Positions 11,055 through 23,779 are shown, counted from the stretch's first letter. The stretch is 64,000 nucleotides of DNA from Mesotaenium endlicherianum (GCA_009602735.1 WELA01011136.1:335911-399910), one strand, 5' to 3'. Made by a program: numbers and translations. The notes: generated from the sequence alone by a model not told the origin.

Positions 11055-14000
11055 CCGAGTGTGTGTGCGCGCGCGTGTGTGCATGTGTCCGTTTGTGCAA
11101 GTAAGACAAGGAGCATGCCAGACAGAGAGAGGAAGGTGGGGAGGCGTCTTCCACTATGTCCGCCTTCCAGGGATGCAGAGGTAAGGGCGGCCAGATCTGA
11201 GATCCAGGCGCACAAGAGACATGCACCGCTTCTACAGTCACGCTGTGAAGTCAAGAGCAGAGAAGAAAGGAATCGACTGCATTGCCAGCTGGCACTCGGT
11301 ATCTGCGTCTACGTGACCCTTCAACCCAGAGCCCCTCAGAGGAGCGGGATGCAACTTGCAGCCGCTTTGGAAGAAGGCAAACACACCCAAAAAAAAACCT
11401 CCAGGTGTCGTTCTCCCACAACGCCGGCCGCCGGCCGCCGCCCAGGCTTCTCAGACAAGCAAACGAGGAGAACGTCGAAAACTGGAGGGAGTCAGGATTA
11501 GAAGGGTACGGGTGTCACCATGTCATTGGCAGGACGCGCACTCCTCCACCAGCTCGACTCGCGGCGGGCGCCACCTGGCGCCGCCCCATGCACCCTCCGG
11601 CCCCCCGTCAGGGACACCTCCACAGCCGTCTGTTCCCCTGCGCCTCTCACAGCCCTCCCCCGCTCCACCTTTCCTACCACCCCTCCCCTTTCCTCGCCTC
11701 GCCTCGCCTCGCCTCGCTTTGCCTCAACTTCCACGGAGCGCACGCCTCTCCCTCAGAGACAGCTTTGGGTGACGGCCCAGCTGGGCACCCGTACACACGC
11801 CTGCTGGGCCTGTGCCCGTGCGCATGAGCGCACATCATTTGGCGTCCCATACCCAAAATCCATCCCCGACCTTTGCCCCCTGCCGGCCCATGGGCCACTC
11901 TGGGGCAACATAGCCTAGCAGATTCGGCCGCCCTCTCGCGCATATCAAACAAGGGCGCCCATTCCCGGCTCACGGAGCTTCATTCGAATGAAACCTCTGC
12001 GCTTCTCCCCTCCCTGCGTGCGTGCTTGCAGGCAGAGGAGATGACAGCAATCTGCCACCGAGGGCACCTACAGAGCACGCAAACCAGCCCCTGCGTATCC
12101 ACGAGACCCAAGACCATTTTACAACTCGTTGCCCCTCACAACTCTCAGTCTCCTCAGCAACAAGTAGGCAGGCAGGCAGGCAGGCGGGCAGCAGCAGCAG
12201 CAGCCGCCGCCAGCTGACGCAGCCGAGCCAGGGAGGGGGGGCATGCTGCAGCGACGGCCCCGCTGCTACAGCTGCTACAGCTGTGCCCCCCCTGTCGCTA
12301 CGTTGCTGTGGCAATGTCGCTACAACAACACGACGGCAGCAGCAGGTGCTGAGGCTCCCTCTCCGGGGTGGACTGGGGCAGACAAGCTGCAAACCAGCTG
12401 CAGAAGAGCGAGAGCAGAAGACGGCAGAAGCCGACGAGCTCTGAACCTCCGCAATGGAGGGGCTGGTGCCCGCCCCGCCGCTCATCCAGGCCAACGGCTT
12501 AACCCAGGCCGACGAGTTGCAGCAGAGAGAATGGAGGCGAGCTCGCTTTGCTCTGGCTTCGAGCGCGGCGGTGTTAGGGCTGCATGGGAGAACCGAGAGC
12601 TAGCCCCATCGCCTGTCCCCCTAGCACGGGCACCACGCACCAGGCACCAGGCACCAGGCACCGGGCACAAGCAGCCTCTCCTTTTTCGCCCCGCTGCCTC
12701 TTGCGCCGTCCTCTTTCCCGCCTTTGTTTACACGCTGCCTGGCTCCCACTTCCCCTTGCTCTCTCGCTCTCCCTCCCACCCTCCCTTGTGTGGTGTGCAT
12801 GCACGCGTCTCTTCCTGACCCTGCTTGCTTTCCCCACTTCTGCCCTCCCTTGCTCGATCTGTCTCCTCCCTCTCCCTCTCTGTGTGTGCGTGTGCGTGTG
12901 CGTGTGTGTGTGTGTGTGTGCGTGTGTGTGTGCACACGTCTCTCACCGGCGGGAGTGGCTATGCGTTTTAGCGAGTACTCGAGGCCGCAGCTGCCCTCCA
13001 GCACGCGCGCGTCGGCCGCCGACTCGTACCCCTGGATACGCCCACACCCGCACCCACGTCAACACCCGCACCCACACCCTCCACCAAGGCAGCACCGGAG
13101 CGGTCAACGCTGTCTCCTTTGTGCCCTACAGCCCCAGCCGCCCGCACCTGGCAGCACTGCAACGGTCAGCACCGTCCGTTTTCTCCCCGCAACCGTTGTG
13201 GCAAAGGAGCAGCAGGCAAGGTCCCGTCTCTGAACTGCGCCTTAATCAAGGGGCGCAAGCAACGGGCAGGAACTCCTCGTCGTGCCTCGTCGTGCATGCC
13301 CGCGTGCAAAGCAAAGAGGGAAGGCACATGCACACAATTACACCACACACAGGCACGCACAGGCACACACACACACACTCACACACACACACACACACAC
13401 ATAAGCGTGCGCGCGCACACACATGCGTGTGTGTGTGTGTTTGTGTTGTGTGTGTGTGTGTCTGTGGTTCCACGCATTGCTGGAGCTGAGAGGAGCATTG
13501 CCTTGCATCAAAGGAAGATGACTGGAGTTCCACGTGGTGCGCCCTCTCCAAGCATGTATACATCCAACCTAAATACAGAGTCCAGGGAACACAGAAGGGC
13601 ATGTGCAAAAGGGAGGGAGAGAGGGAGGCTGGGAGGGGAGGAGGGGGAGATGCTGGGGAAGTGTGGAAATATTGGGAGAGGAGGAGAGCGAGGAGGCTGG
13701 GGGGGTGGTGTGGCGCAGGACCCAGGGGAGATTTGGGGAGGGGGGGAAAGGCATGCCGGGTGTAATACAGGGGTGCCAGGAGTACCTCGCAGACGACCTC
13801 TGTGTGGCCGAAGGTAAGGTGGGCGGGCAGGTCCGCCTCGCAGCGCCACTGCACGTCTCGTCCGTTGGATCCGACGTTGGTGCACTGCACCACATCTGGC
13901 CACACCCGCACACGCGCCCCAGCCCCATCCTCCACTAGAGCGGCGGCTCAGCAACAGCTCTTTCACCACTCCTCCCCCAAGAGCCCTGGGTGACATGGAC

Positions 14001-14109
14001 CAACGATGCGCACGCGCAACTGCTCAATTTTAAGTGTGAATGCTCTGCTCCGCCTCGCAGCCTCGTTCGGAATATCCTTTGCAGGCTCACGACATGTCGA
14101 CTATACACG

Positions 14110-14175
<66 letters not shown>

Positions 14176-15070
14176 ACACGCACAGAGACAGACAGACAGA
14201 CACACACACAAACAGACAAACGGACAGAGAGGCAGACACTCACACGACACAAAACACAGACGTGCTCGCGCGCCTGCAGACACGCAGATATAGACACACT
14301 TGTGACTGTTTGTGGCAGTGCGGCGCAGCTCCCAAGGCACCACCCCCATCAGACGGCTCGGTTGTCTAGAGGGCCCGTAGCAAACGCGACGGTGGTGGCG
14401 CCACAGCACAGGTGGCGCCATAGCACCAACGCTGCAGATAGGCTTGCACCAACCACGCGAGAGTAGTGGGGGTCATTCATCTGCTCCTCTCAACACTGTA
14501 AATATATATTCTCGAAAGGAGCACATGAAGTAGTGGTGTGCACGCCCAGTGGCCGCTCGCTTTCAGCCCCACGCATATCGCACAGGGAAGCGCGAACAGT
14601 TCAGCTGACGGTTTAACAGAGGCCTCTCTGAAGTCTTATTACATGCAATCAGGAGAGATTGCAGCTCTTACAAGCATATCTCCCCGTTAACATGGTTAAA
14701 GACTGCCCCAGTTTATGTATAGACAGTCTTCGAACAGTCACCTGCTTCGCATCCACCCCTTCCCGAGCATTGTGTCTATGCGCGCGAAAGAATTTCCCAG
14801 CGAGCACAACTCTTTATGCCAATCGGAGCTTTGGGCTTTGGGAGAGAAGCAAGACACACCTGGTTCATATTCGCAGCCATTCAAACAGCTCAACTGTGGT
14901 ACGCCAGATATGCGACGGTACGACGTTTCACGTCCACGGTACAACGTCATAGCGTTCACTTTATCAAGGTAAATCCCTCGGCCTTCGGGATTATACTCCG
15001 CATTGCCAGCCCCAGTGTAGAGCAAGCACGCCAACAGTGCCGTGCACGCGGAAAGCCACACTTTCGCCAT
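9154..15070 (-). CDS. SARAF-like protein (store-operated calcium entry-associated regulatory factor, TMEM66 family)
   Basis: Exons read on the minus strand: 15070-14860 (signal peptide, residues 1 to about 24, then [20 protein letters not shown]), 13895-13786 ([27 protein letters not shown]), 13031 to about 12952 ([21 protein letters not shown]), about 10670-10207 (Gln-rich, then the membrane segment [18 protein letters not shown], then Pro/Gly-rich with the N gap), and 9532-9154 ([21 protein letters not shown] and terminal [10 protein letters not shown]). Splice phases agree at junctions 1-2, 2-3 and 4-5. Between exons 3 and 4 they do not agree with the best donor, so a small exon is probably unseen in 10700-12950. 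In animals SARAF is a single-pass ER protein that slows store-operated calcium entry; the conserved lumenal cysteines, membrane segment and Gly-rich/TRRR tail are all visible. The plant function is not established. Confidence 0.88.
10285..10485. other. Assembly gap (201 N) inside a SARAF-like exon
   Basis: Run of N flanked by poly-C and poly-G. Read at its stated length, both sides stay in the same frame, on the Pro/Gly-rich side of the membrane segment, so the gap hides a low-complexity Gly/Pro stretch of the protein. Confidence 0.95.
11011..11050. repeat. (GT)n microsatellite in a SARAF-like intron
   Basis: About 20 near-perfect GT units, flanked on both sides by imperfect GT/GC-rich sequence (10680-10790 and 11050-11095). 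Confidence 0.95.
11690..11720. repeat. Short (CGCCT)n tandem repeat
   Basis: Five or so CGCCT units in a pyrimidine-rich intronic stretch of the SARAF-like gene. Confidence 0.85.
12881..12935. repeat. (GT)n microsatellite, interrupted
   Basis: GT units with CGTGTG interruptions, lying just downstream (minus sense) of the SARAF-like exon that ends near 12952. Confidence 0.9.
13363..13462. repeat. Facing (CA)n and (GT)n arrays
   Basis: A CA array (13363-13402) is followed after about 25 bases by a GT array (13425-13462). The two are complementary and could fold as one long imperfect hairpin. They sit in the intron between SARAF-like exons 2 and 3. Confidence 0.9.
14113..14165. repeat. (CA)n microsatellite in SARAF-like intron 1
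   Basis: About 26 perfect CA units, followed by degenerate CACG/CAGA repeats to about 14290. Confidence 0.95.
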
Positions 15071-17085
15071 CTTTCCTTTGAACTCCACGAATTTCTTCTT
15101 TTCTTCCTGACGTACCTGACTACAAAGGTCCGCAATGGAAGAAGAGAAGGGTCTCGTACAGTAACACCTGTGTTATTTAAACATCTCCAGCGAATAGGAC
15201 TAAAAAACCCAAACTATCTATTCATGATTAAGAGATGATGTCTACGGACATATTATAGAGCAATTGCGAGGGGAAGTTCTCCAACTTGTCCTGGAAGACG
15301 AGCTAGCTGTGAAGTTGATGCAGCCATTACACTTGTAGCCTGCTTGTGCTGGCTTGATCATGCAGGCTTGGCCAGGCTTGGCAATGCTTGGCAAGTCGAT
15401 ATATTTCCAGTTACACTCAGCATCACTTCGCCACGTCATTCCTGCTATCACAGCTTCCCACGTGGATTCTTTGCTTCTAAAATCGCTCTTTGTGGTTGCA
15501 CAAATTGCGTTCATTTCAACATAAAAGTTCGTGAATTTTTGCGTTCTTTTGACATTCTAGTCATAACGTAACTATATAGCCCGTATAGGATAGATGTAAG
15601 ACATGCGTCCTTATGACGTATTGTTACGAAAAACACAAAACCAGAAAAAGTACCGGATAGGCCAGGATGTTCTGGTACAAGTAGTCAACGTTTCATTTAT
15701 ATTGACGCAAGTCAACATTTCCTTCAACTTTTTGTCTTATCCTGCCCGATTCTGTCCGATCCTTGTCCGCACTTGTCCGTGCTTGTCCGACCTGCCGTGC
15801 ATGCATCCTGGCACCTGGGACCTGCAAAATCGGCCAGGATTCGACACCCCAGTCCCGACCACTCGACGTCGACATCCGCCAGTCTATTGACTCCTATCAC
15901 CTACACAATAATGTTTTCTGGAAGTCGTAACGGGCCATGAAGGGTATCTGTGTAGGCTGTAGGTTGCTGTAGGTTGTTCAGTCCAGAATCCACACTTCAT
16001 CCTACCCTTCGCACTAGGGCTTCACTCCCGCACGGTCGACTAGATCACACGCTCACAAGATCGTAACGAGTCCGCATCTTGGCCTCCATTCTTCCTTGCC
16101 GTTCCGTGCTATGTGCTTACGATGCAGTCCGTTCAGAACTTGAGACTACTACCACTCATGACAAGTTTTCAGTCTTGACCATCAGTGACAGCGCGCTTGT
16201 GTAGCAGATCTTATGTGTACGATTGACAACGTACAGATTGCACCAAATGTATCTGCTGGTATGCCTGGAATTCTTTCCACCTTTTCGTTTAGCATGCAAG
16301 CTGATACAAAAGTTGGAAGTTATCGAGGTTTTGTCGGTGGTTACCAGTGCTATTTGGATCTTTGCAACGATGAATGAGGATTTATCAGGCACCTAGCTGC
16401 TCGCATGCATCGGCCAATATCTAGCCATTGCCATTTATTCCCAGGTGGCAAATTTTGGTTTGGGCGAGGAGTACGACGTTGGGGGAAGGCAAAAAAGAAG
16501 CTGGAGCAAGCCTTATCCAGCTCCCGATTGCGTTCGCTTCACCTTTATCGTAGATTCGAAATTCTTTGTCATCTTGTCCCTTCCTTTGTACAGTGATGAA
16601 TTGGTCATTCCAGCTGGTGCTACATTCCACTCATTTCTAGGGAGCCCGCAGCCTGGAGTTGGCAATCATGTCTCTAGTGCACTTTTTTCTCCAAGAGCGT
16701 TAATTCCTTCGATTCTGCTCGAGTGCTCGAGGGAGCGGGCGATCCTAGAGCCACACCAGGCCACACAGGTGAAGGTCCCTCCTGAAGTCTGCACCTTCGC
16801 TCCCACACACGGTAGAGACGTCACAGCAGCTGAAAAGATTCTCTCCTGTGTTCTCCTCTTGGTAATGACCATGTGGGACTGACTGCTGTGTCGATACTTA
16901 TTGGGAAAGGGTCTTCAGAATCAATTATCTCAGGGTTGGCTTTACAACTCTGAGTTGATGCATACTGCAGACATCTCTTTGCCGGCAGCATCACTGCTAA
17001 CAGTATAGAAGCTTGCTGGTAGTCGTTGGTGGCCAGCTGCGAAGCCGGGTACTTAGCACGTACGTCTTTTAAGTTAAATTAGGTA
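15071..17085. other. Intergenic region between divergent genes
   Basis: Lies between the SARAF-like start codon (minus) and the candidate first exon of the CPBP gene (plus), so it should hold both promoters. Short repeats of CTTGTCCG (about 15760-15800) and GGCTTGGC (15364-15395) are present. Open stretches at 15242-15514 (minus) and 16445-16882 (plus) match nothing I recognise. Confidence 0.5.
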
Positions 17086-17478
17086 ATGGCATCAATAAGC
17101 TCTCAATCACTTCATAGGATAGAAACGTTGACCAGACATCATCAAAACTTTTCAACTTGCTCTAGGTCAAAGTCACATGTTCAAGCTTCATGCTCAGGGC
17201 GTCCACAAAAGTTATCCAACGACTCCTTACTACCACTCTTTGAAGGATTGAGGGCCAACAGTATACAAACAAAAGTTAGGGCAAAATCATGCACAAATAT
17301 CAAAAGTGGAAGGAGGGGCGCCAAGCTGGGGGAATGCATAGAAGAGGAGGGGGTCAGGGAAGGTTACACATGCCATAGAGGTCCTGTTGCTCTACTTGGC
17401 GACCGGGAGAAGGACTCTGGCACTCGCTTGGGACTTGATAATTGCGATGACGGCAAGCAGTCGTCATGGTCTGCTGAG
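17086..17478 (+). CDS. Candidate first exon with plastid transit peptide, possibly of the CPBP gene
   Basis: An ATG-initiated frame of 131 codons whose first ~60 residues are rich in Ser, Arg, Lys, Gln and Thr and poor in acidic residues (MASISSQSLHRIETL...), as in chloroplast transit peptides. It ends at GAG followed by the donor-like GTAATG, phase 0. The next recognised coding sequence downstream on this strand is the CPBP-like protein, which in plants is plastidial, so this is a plausible first exon. The linking exon or exons between 17479 and 18846 are not resolved. It could also be a chance frame. Confidence 0.35.
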
Positions 17479-18846
17479 GTAATGAAGCAATCGTTGATGG
17501 TTCTACCCAGTTCTGCTCTGTAGCTCGGTAATCTAGTCCCTAAAAGCTCCTACATGATGAGGATTAGATGCATAGTATCAAATTGTTCTTATTTCTTGTT
17601 CTACGTTTATCGTGTGAATCTTCCATTTTATGGTCACTTTGTGTTGTGAGCTTGGTCACACATAAGTTTTTAGATTATCTCATCTGTTATTTGCTGGTTG
17701 TCCTTTCTGGGTTCGCATCAAATATCAATCAATAAAAAAACAGAATCCTGGTTGCTCTGTGAGCCTCATGCTTTGACTATCCATTGAAGCAATAGCTGTT
17801 CTCATACATATATTATTTGATAATAGATGGGAGGTACATCTGCTTGTCATTTGACACGGGAAGTCATTGGAGGGTGTGCTGTTATGTAGACTGCTGTCCT
17901 TCTGAACTTTGAGCAACACAAAGTGCAAAAATATTGTCACTACTTTTTCCACATTAGGTTATGAAGCGGGTCCACTCCCTTTAGCTCTTGACAACTTGAC
18001 TGGCAAGTATGTGAAGTAACTGGGCACTACAATCCTGCGCGCTATCCTTCTATGCATCTTATACATACAACCAAAGGAAATGAGCAAGAATTTGATGACA
18101 ATTTCACCCTTTGGCAGTGAAGCCCTATCAACAGCCAGCATCTCTCTGTGGCCTCCATGGCGGAATCTTCAACTGAGCTGTTCAGTTTGTCCTGAGTCTG
18201 TATCTTCAATCGCCCCTTATCAACCCTCCACATCCCCTTCTTCCAGTCTCAATGAGTCAATCAGGTGAACTGCATCTGTCTGCCTAATGATGCATTTTGG
18301 TGCAATTGTCTGCTTGAAATAACAATCGGGAAGATTGCATCTGCCTTTGCCCCTGGGTGCCTGCAGGCAGTAAGGCCGGAGCCGACTTTCTTGGCAGTGG
18401 TGGCCTCCAACCAATCGGGGCAATTGAATGTCACTGCCCGCGTCATTTACAGCCTATGTATGTCCTTCCTGGCTTCTGCAGGCAAATCTACTTGTGTTGG
18501 AACCCCCCCTTTGGCATTCCTGGGGTCCCGGTCTACCCTTGCACTTTCTCCGCATTCTCCTAGCACAATTCTTCATCCGTTCCCAACCTCGCAGAAACTC
18601 TGTGCTACCTTCTGCAGCAGGTCACAACTTTCAGTCGATACTGTCACAATCTCAGAAAGTCAGGTCAGCAGCTTCTTTTCGCCGGTGTGGCGCGCGCGGC
18701 AGAGCCTGCTCCGCCTGCAGCTTTTTGTGTGGAGGAGGGTTGCCAGATTTTTTGGACATGTGCCCTGTGATATGGGGTGCTCTGTCTGCCTGCTTTTCTC
18801 TCCGTCTCTTTCTGCTCCTTTCTGCTTGCCTTCTAGGTCATAGTCT

Positions 18847-21800
18847 GGCCTACTCGTTGGCCCATCCATGTCGTCCATTAGTGTTGTATTGAGGGGGGAC
18901 TGGGGCATTGATGGTGCAGTGATGTACGGGGGCATGGCACTGGTGGGCAAGTTGATATGCGACACGGCCGGCGTCGACTTCACGGGCGCCTTCCACTTTG
19001 ACGCCGGGGACTTCTACGTTGGGCTCCTAGCGTCGCTCTTGCCCATCTTCGGGTCGCTCGTGCTCCATCAGGTGCGCACTGCTGCTTTTTACTGTTGTTG
19101 CACCGCCTCTTTTGCCTGCGTAATGAGCCCAAATGGATTCTTTTAACTTAAAGATTACAGCCTCCCAACCAATGCACAGCATCACGGCAGTATTGCTGCC
19201 ACTTGTGTGTCAGTGGTCGCGTGTGTGCGCTTGACAGGGGAAGAGAGAGGGGCAATTGATGTTGGCATGATGCTAACGTTCGACTGGATGTGCGGCGTGC
19301 AGGACTCGGTGGTGGAGAGCTGGGCGCCTGCAAGAGCCATCCAGGACGCCGAGGATGAGGAGATTGCCGAATTCTTCCTGGGCATGGTTCCCTGGCAGGT
19401 ACGCATGTGCTGTCCTCATGACTTGAAACTGGCATGTGCAATAAATTCAATGTGGCACTGGCTGTCCTTTCTTTGCAAATTGCAACGTGATGCGCTGCGG
19501 AGTGTCACGGGGTGTCCCCCCAAGTTCAATAATGACGTGGGTGAAAGTCTGTTGTCTGCACAGCTGTCCATCACATGGCACACTTTTGAAAGTTGATTCT
19601 CAAATCTTGGTTGCCAGGCTCTGCGGAGCAAGCAAAAGCTTGCAAGCCCTGGCACCCCTTCTTGCTCAGGGGAGCATCCGCGCGCAGACAACACTCGAGC
19701 TTTCTGCCTCTGAGCGTCTTATATCCTGACTGGAGAAGAGCGCAATGCCTCTGCTCTTTCACAATGCGCCACCCTCCCTCGTGTCCTTGGGTCCTCGCTC
19801 CTTCCTGCTCCCCTCATCCCCCATCACCACCTGCTCTGGCATCCCTCTTGCTTCCTCCCTCACGCGCGCTTCTCTGGCTTCTTTGGCCTCTCTCTTCTGC
19901 TCCTGCTCCTGCTTCATCCGTGCAGTACATGGTGGTGGCAGCGGCTGCCTCGCTGGCAGAGGGCATCTTCTTCCGGTCGGCCGTGCAGGGCAGCCTGGCG
20001 CACGCGCTCCGGATGTCAGGGGGAGGGATCAACGAGACCACCTATGGCATCGCCTCCATCGTACGTGCCCACCTAACCCCCATCGAAAGAAATCCTACCC
20101 CACCCACACAATCACACACCTGGGGCCCTCGGTTGACCTAGCTGCTGCTGTAGCTTCTCCTGCCAGAGCTGCTGCCCTTCCTTGCCCTCTCTCAGTCCTC
20201 TGCTGGCGGTGGCACTGGCGGTCCAGACCTGGCGCTGGCACGTTGCGCTGGCGTGGTTCTCTGTGATGCGGCCTCTTGCCCCCCCCCCCCCCTTCTGCCT
20301 CTCTTTGCCAGGATTGCTGGTGTGAAGTTGCTTGGTCTACATCTTAGGTTCAGGATCAGAGTGCTAGGGTTTGCTTGCTTTTGCCCTCTCTGCCCTGTCC
20401 GTGTGGCTCTTTGGGAGGCGGAAAGTACCTGCACTGGGCACTTCTTTCGCACCTCCCTCATTTTTGTGCGTGCTTGTGGGTTGACGTGGCCAGACGGGCA
20501 TCATTCCAACGTTTGCCCCCTTTGCGCAAGCGTCCGCGGCCGTGTTGACGGCTGCCATCACAGGCTCCATGTTCTACATCATCTCCACCCCCAAGGGTGA
20601 GAGCCCGTGCCCACTCCTCCCCGCCTGCCCTGCGAAGCAGCTGAGAGAGACTCTGTAGCCAAAGCCCAACCTAGCTACACACACACTCCCTTTCCTCCAT
20701 CTCCTGTGAGCTTGCCATCAGATTATGTGTAATGCTTTTTCCTCCCTGCAGCAGCGGGGGCTCATGTACTATGCTGGCTAATGTGCGTGTGGGAGCCAGC
20801 CTGCCCTGGGTTGGGCTGGAAGTACAGCTTTGGGCATGTGTGATGATCTCATGTGCTTTGTGCGCGCACACGCATTAATATCACCCACACCTCAGAGCCA
20901 CCTCAGGTTGGACACAGATAAGCATGCAGGCAAACGCTTGCTGAGATGGTCCTGGTTATGTCCTCTGCAAGCAATCGTGCATTTCTGACCAGCAACTGCT
21001 CCCTTCTGTTGGCTCGTGCGGTCACGTGGATGCCCGTCGGTTTGCCCCTGCCTGTGGACTGCCCAGGTTATCCGGACGTGTGATCTAGACTTGGTGCCAA
21101 GCCAGCGAGGGGCCTGAACGCAGAGCCCATGCTGTTGTCTTGGGTTCATCCATCACGATTATTCCATGCCTGAGTTTCCAGGACCAAGTGTAACACCACC
21201 TTGCGCGCGTGCCTGTGTTGGGGGGCGATGGCACAGACCCCAAATTTGTGGTGTCCAACGGGAAGAAGTCGCGCGAGATGCGCAAGCGCGTTGAAGGTCC
21301 GCCCTTCTTGTCCCCTAAAGAAACGTCCTGATGCGCCTGCTTGCAGTCAGCTTTCCTCACGTGCCTCCCTTCAGTGCTCTCATGGTTGCGTAATGGCTGC
21401 AGAAGGTGATGGCCTGTGTGTGTGTGGTCGTGTGCGCCTGTGTATGTTCGCGCGCGCATGTTTTGACGCTGCCAGTGTGTTGCGAGAAGGATGAGATGGC
21501 CAACCTGCTGTCCGCTGATAGGAAGGCTGATCTGAGCTCCACCGATAGTTGCCCCGTTAGGTCTGTTGTGTGCCCATACCAGGTGCCAGCCGCTGGAGTG
21601 ACCTTTGCCGGTGGTAGGGGAAGAGATTGTACAGCGCTTGATGCATCTCCTGTTCGTATTTCTTGTGCGTACTGTGGCACAGGGGGCATGGGGCCACTGG
21701 CTGACTCTTTCGTGTTTGCTACGTGATGCTGTGTGGTTGGCCTGGTCGTCTGCAGCCTGGCATGAGCGGCAGCAGCTGAAGAAGATCTACTCGCCCCTCC

Positions 21801-22518
21801 TCGAATCCCTCCTCTCCCTCTACCTTGGCTTTGAGTGGATCCTGGTGCGTGCTCCTACCTCCTCATCGTCCTCGCACACTCGAGCGGGCATGTGCTGTGG
21901 GCGCATGCTCCAGCACCTTTTTGTCGTACAGCCGGAGCATGCACCTAGACGCCGACATTCGGAAGTGGACACGCCTCCTGCTCGCGCTCGAGCCCAGACG
22001 TGCGTCTCCATGCATGTCGGAGGCATTGGACTGACCAGCTGAGACTTCCTTGACACACGGCGTGGGAGATTCAACAGGATGCAGATTTCCTGCACATTCC
22101 TGCTTTTGTTTTGGGCTTAGGCCAGGCCAGGCCAGGCCTCAGATCGCTTTGGTCTGCTCATTTGTCATCCCTGATGCACTGTGGCCTGCTTCATTGTCAT
22201 CCGAAGCCCCCCGCTGTCCTCGCCTGTTCTCACGCGGGCCCTTCTCCTTGCGACCCTTGCCTTCTTCTTACTCATGCGGGGGATGCTGTGCTTGCTGTTG
22301 TTGGATGCATAATCGATGCGCAGACGGGCAACCTGCTGGCTCCCATGGTGACGCACGCGCTCTACTACACGGGCACTGTGCGGTGCGGCCTCAACCGCAT
22401 CGAGGAGCGGCGCGTGCGCGTGCTAGACCAGACTGCAAGACTCCCGAGCTCAAATTCCAGCTCAGGCAAGACGGGGACGGGGGCAGAATCAGGAGTTGAC
22501 GCTCCAGAGCAGTTGTAG
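18847..22518 (+). CDS. CPBP (CAAX-protease/bacteriocin-processing) family membrane protein, probably chloroplastic
   Basis: Exons: about 18847-19071, 19303-19398, 19926-20060, 20494-20596, 21237-21296, 21756-21844, 22324-22518. All internal junctions are GT/AG and in phase. The 5' edge of the first listed exon is uncertain (an alternative start lies near 18919). Membrane segments include GDFYVGLLASLLPIFGSLVL, YMVVAAAASLAEGIFF and AAVLTAAITGSMFYI. The family motif EExxxR appears as AEGIFFR. Downstream, WHERQQLKKIYSPLLESLL and LAPMVTHALYY match the conserved C-terminal part of plant plastid CPBP proteins as I recall them. Rce1-type CPBP proteins are intramembrane proteases. Here the first Glu of EE and the His of the second motif are not seen, so it may be catalytically weak or a scaffold. 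The C-terminal ~40 residues are Ser/Gly-rich. Confidence 0.75.
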
Positions 22519-23779
22519 ATTGGTTGGTTACCGCTGTAAGGCGTCGTAAATTGACGACCACCCCTTTGACAGCTGGTAGTTGGCGGCCATTTCCTTGACA
22601 GCGGGGATGGCTGCACCAGAGAGCCAGGAGCAGAGTCGGGTTCCAAGGAGTGCAGGGTGCAAGTTGCCCCACTTGCTTTTGTCAGCATTGAGGCACAGCT
22701 ATGTGAATCTCTCTTGGGCTAGGATTGGCAGGAGCTAATTATATCTGGTTTTGCAGTTGTGGTATTGTACATAGGTAGCAACAAGGTTCTTATTAATGAA
22801 GGCAGAAATGTTGTCTCAGGGGTGGACACTGCATTGGTCGTGACTTGTGTGGCAAATGTGAGGATAGGCTATAGCCCTACAAAAGTGTAGGCATCTCAGC
22901 ACTTATTGGGAGTAGTTGAGCCCTTCTACGTATATATGGGTGAGATGTCTTATCGATGTGTAACTTCTCGTATTAGTAGGTTCTCATGTACATCGACGTG
23001 CCTTCATACAACTCGTGTGAAAGAATCCCTTGTATTTATGAATTCCCTTGTGATTAGTGTACATACTAGATGGTATGTCATCTTAAAAATTGAGAAGCTA
23101 GTTGCATCATGGATGTTCATCATAGTGCAAGCAGGCACTCTCACCGGAAAACGTGGGAACACATGCAACAGCAGGAGCAAATCAGTTGAAAGCTTGCAGA
23201 GGCGGTGTTTTCCCCATCGTTAGGCCTGAATAACATGAAGCATGTACTTCGGTAATGCTAGCAAATTGCTCATGCCTTTGTTGACAATTTGTGGACTGTC
23301 TTAAATTGGGACTTAGGGCCGGTTTACTATGGCCAAAGCAATAAAAGTCCACATGCCAGCGGCGTCACTAATAAAGTGAACGAAGTTGACAATGTTGTAT
23401 TATTAAAATCAAACGACGTTCGAGAAACCAGAATTGGTTCACAATGGGTACGAGATTGCCGAAAATGTGGATGGATGTGGAGTCCTTCCAATACAGAAGG
23501 ACGCGAATTCTGACTATAGGTGAGGGTCGAATACCTCCCAGACTAATATTTCAGAAAGTTGTTCAACGAACTTCGTGAATTTTTGTACCCAAAGAAAAAA
23601 ACTGTGATGAGTAAAATAAAGTGGAGCAAACCCCAAAATAACATAAAAGAAGGTCTCCAGCTATTTACTAAAAACCGCGTGGACCGACAATATCTATCGT
23701 TGTCTACGACAAAAAAGGAAACAAGAGCTGCACAGGGGCGTGCAACCTCATCAAACAAGAGTACTACCAGCACGCTCAT
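22519..23779. other. No gene seen
   Basis: 3' flank of the CPBP gene, then AT-rich intergenic sequence. Short unsupported frames only. Confidence 0.6.

Noticed and set aside
10112-11254. Long minus-strand frame running through the N gap
   Set aside because: Different frame from the SARAF-like exon; it is made of N and CA-repeat translation.
13990-14466. His/Thr-rich open frames across the CA array
   Set aside because: They are translations of a dinucleotide repeat, with no conserved sequence outside it.
16445-16882. Possible small plus-strand gene of 145 codons
   Set aside because: No recognisable domain, an overlapping open frame on the other strand, and no splice or promoter support.
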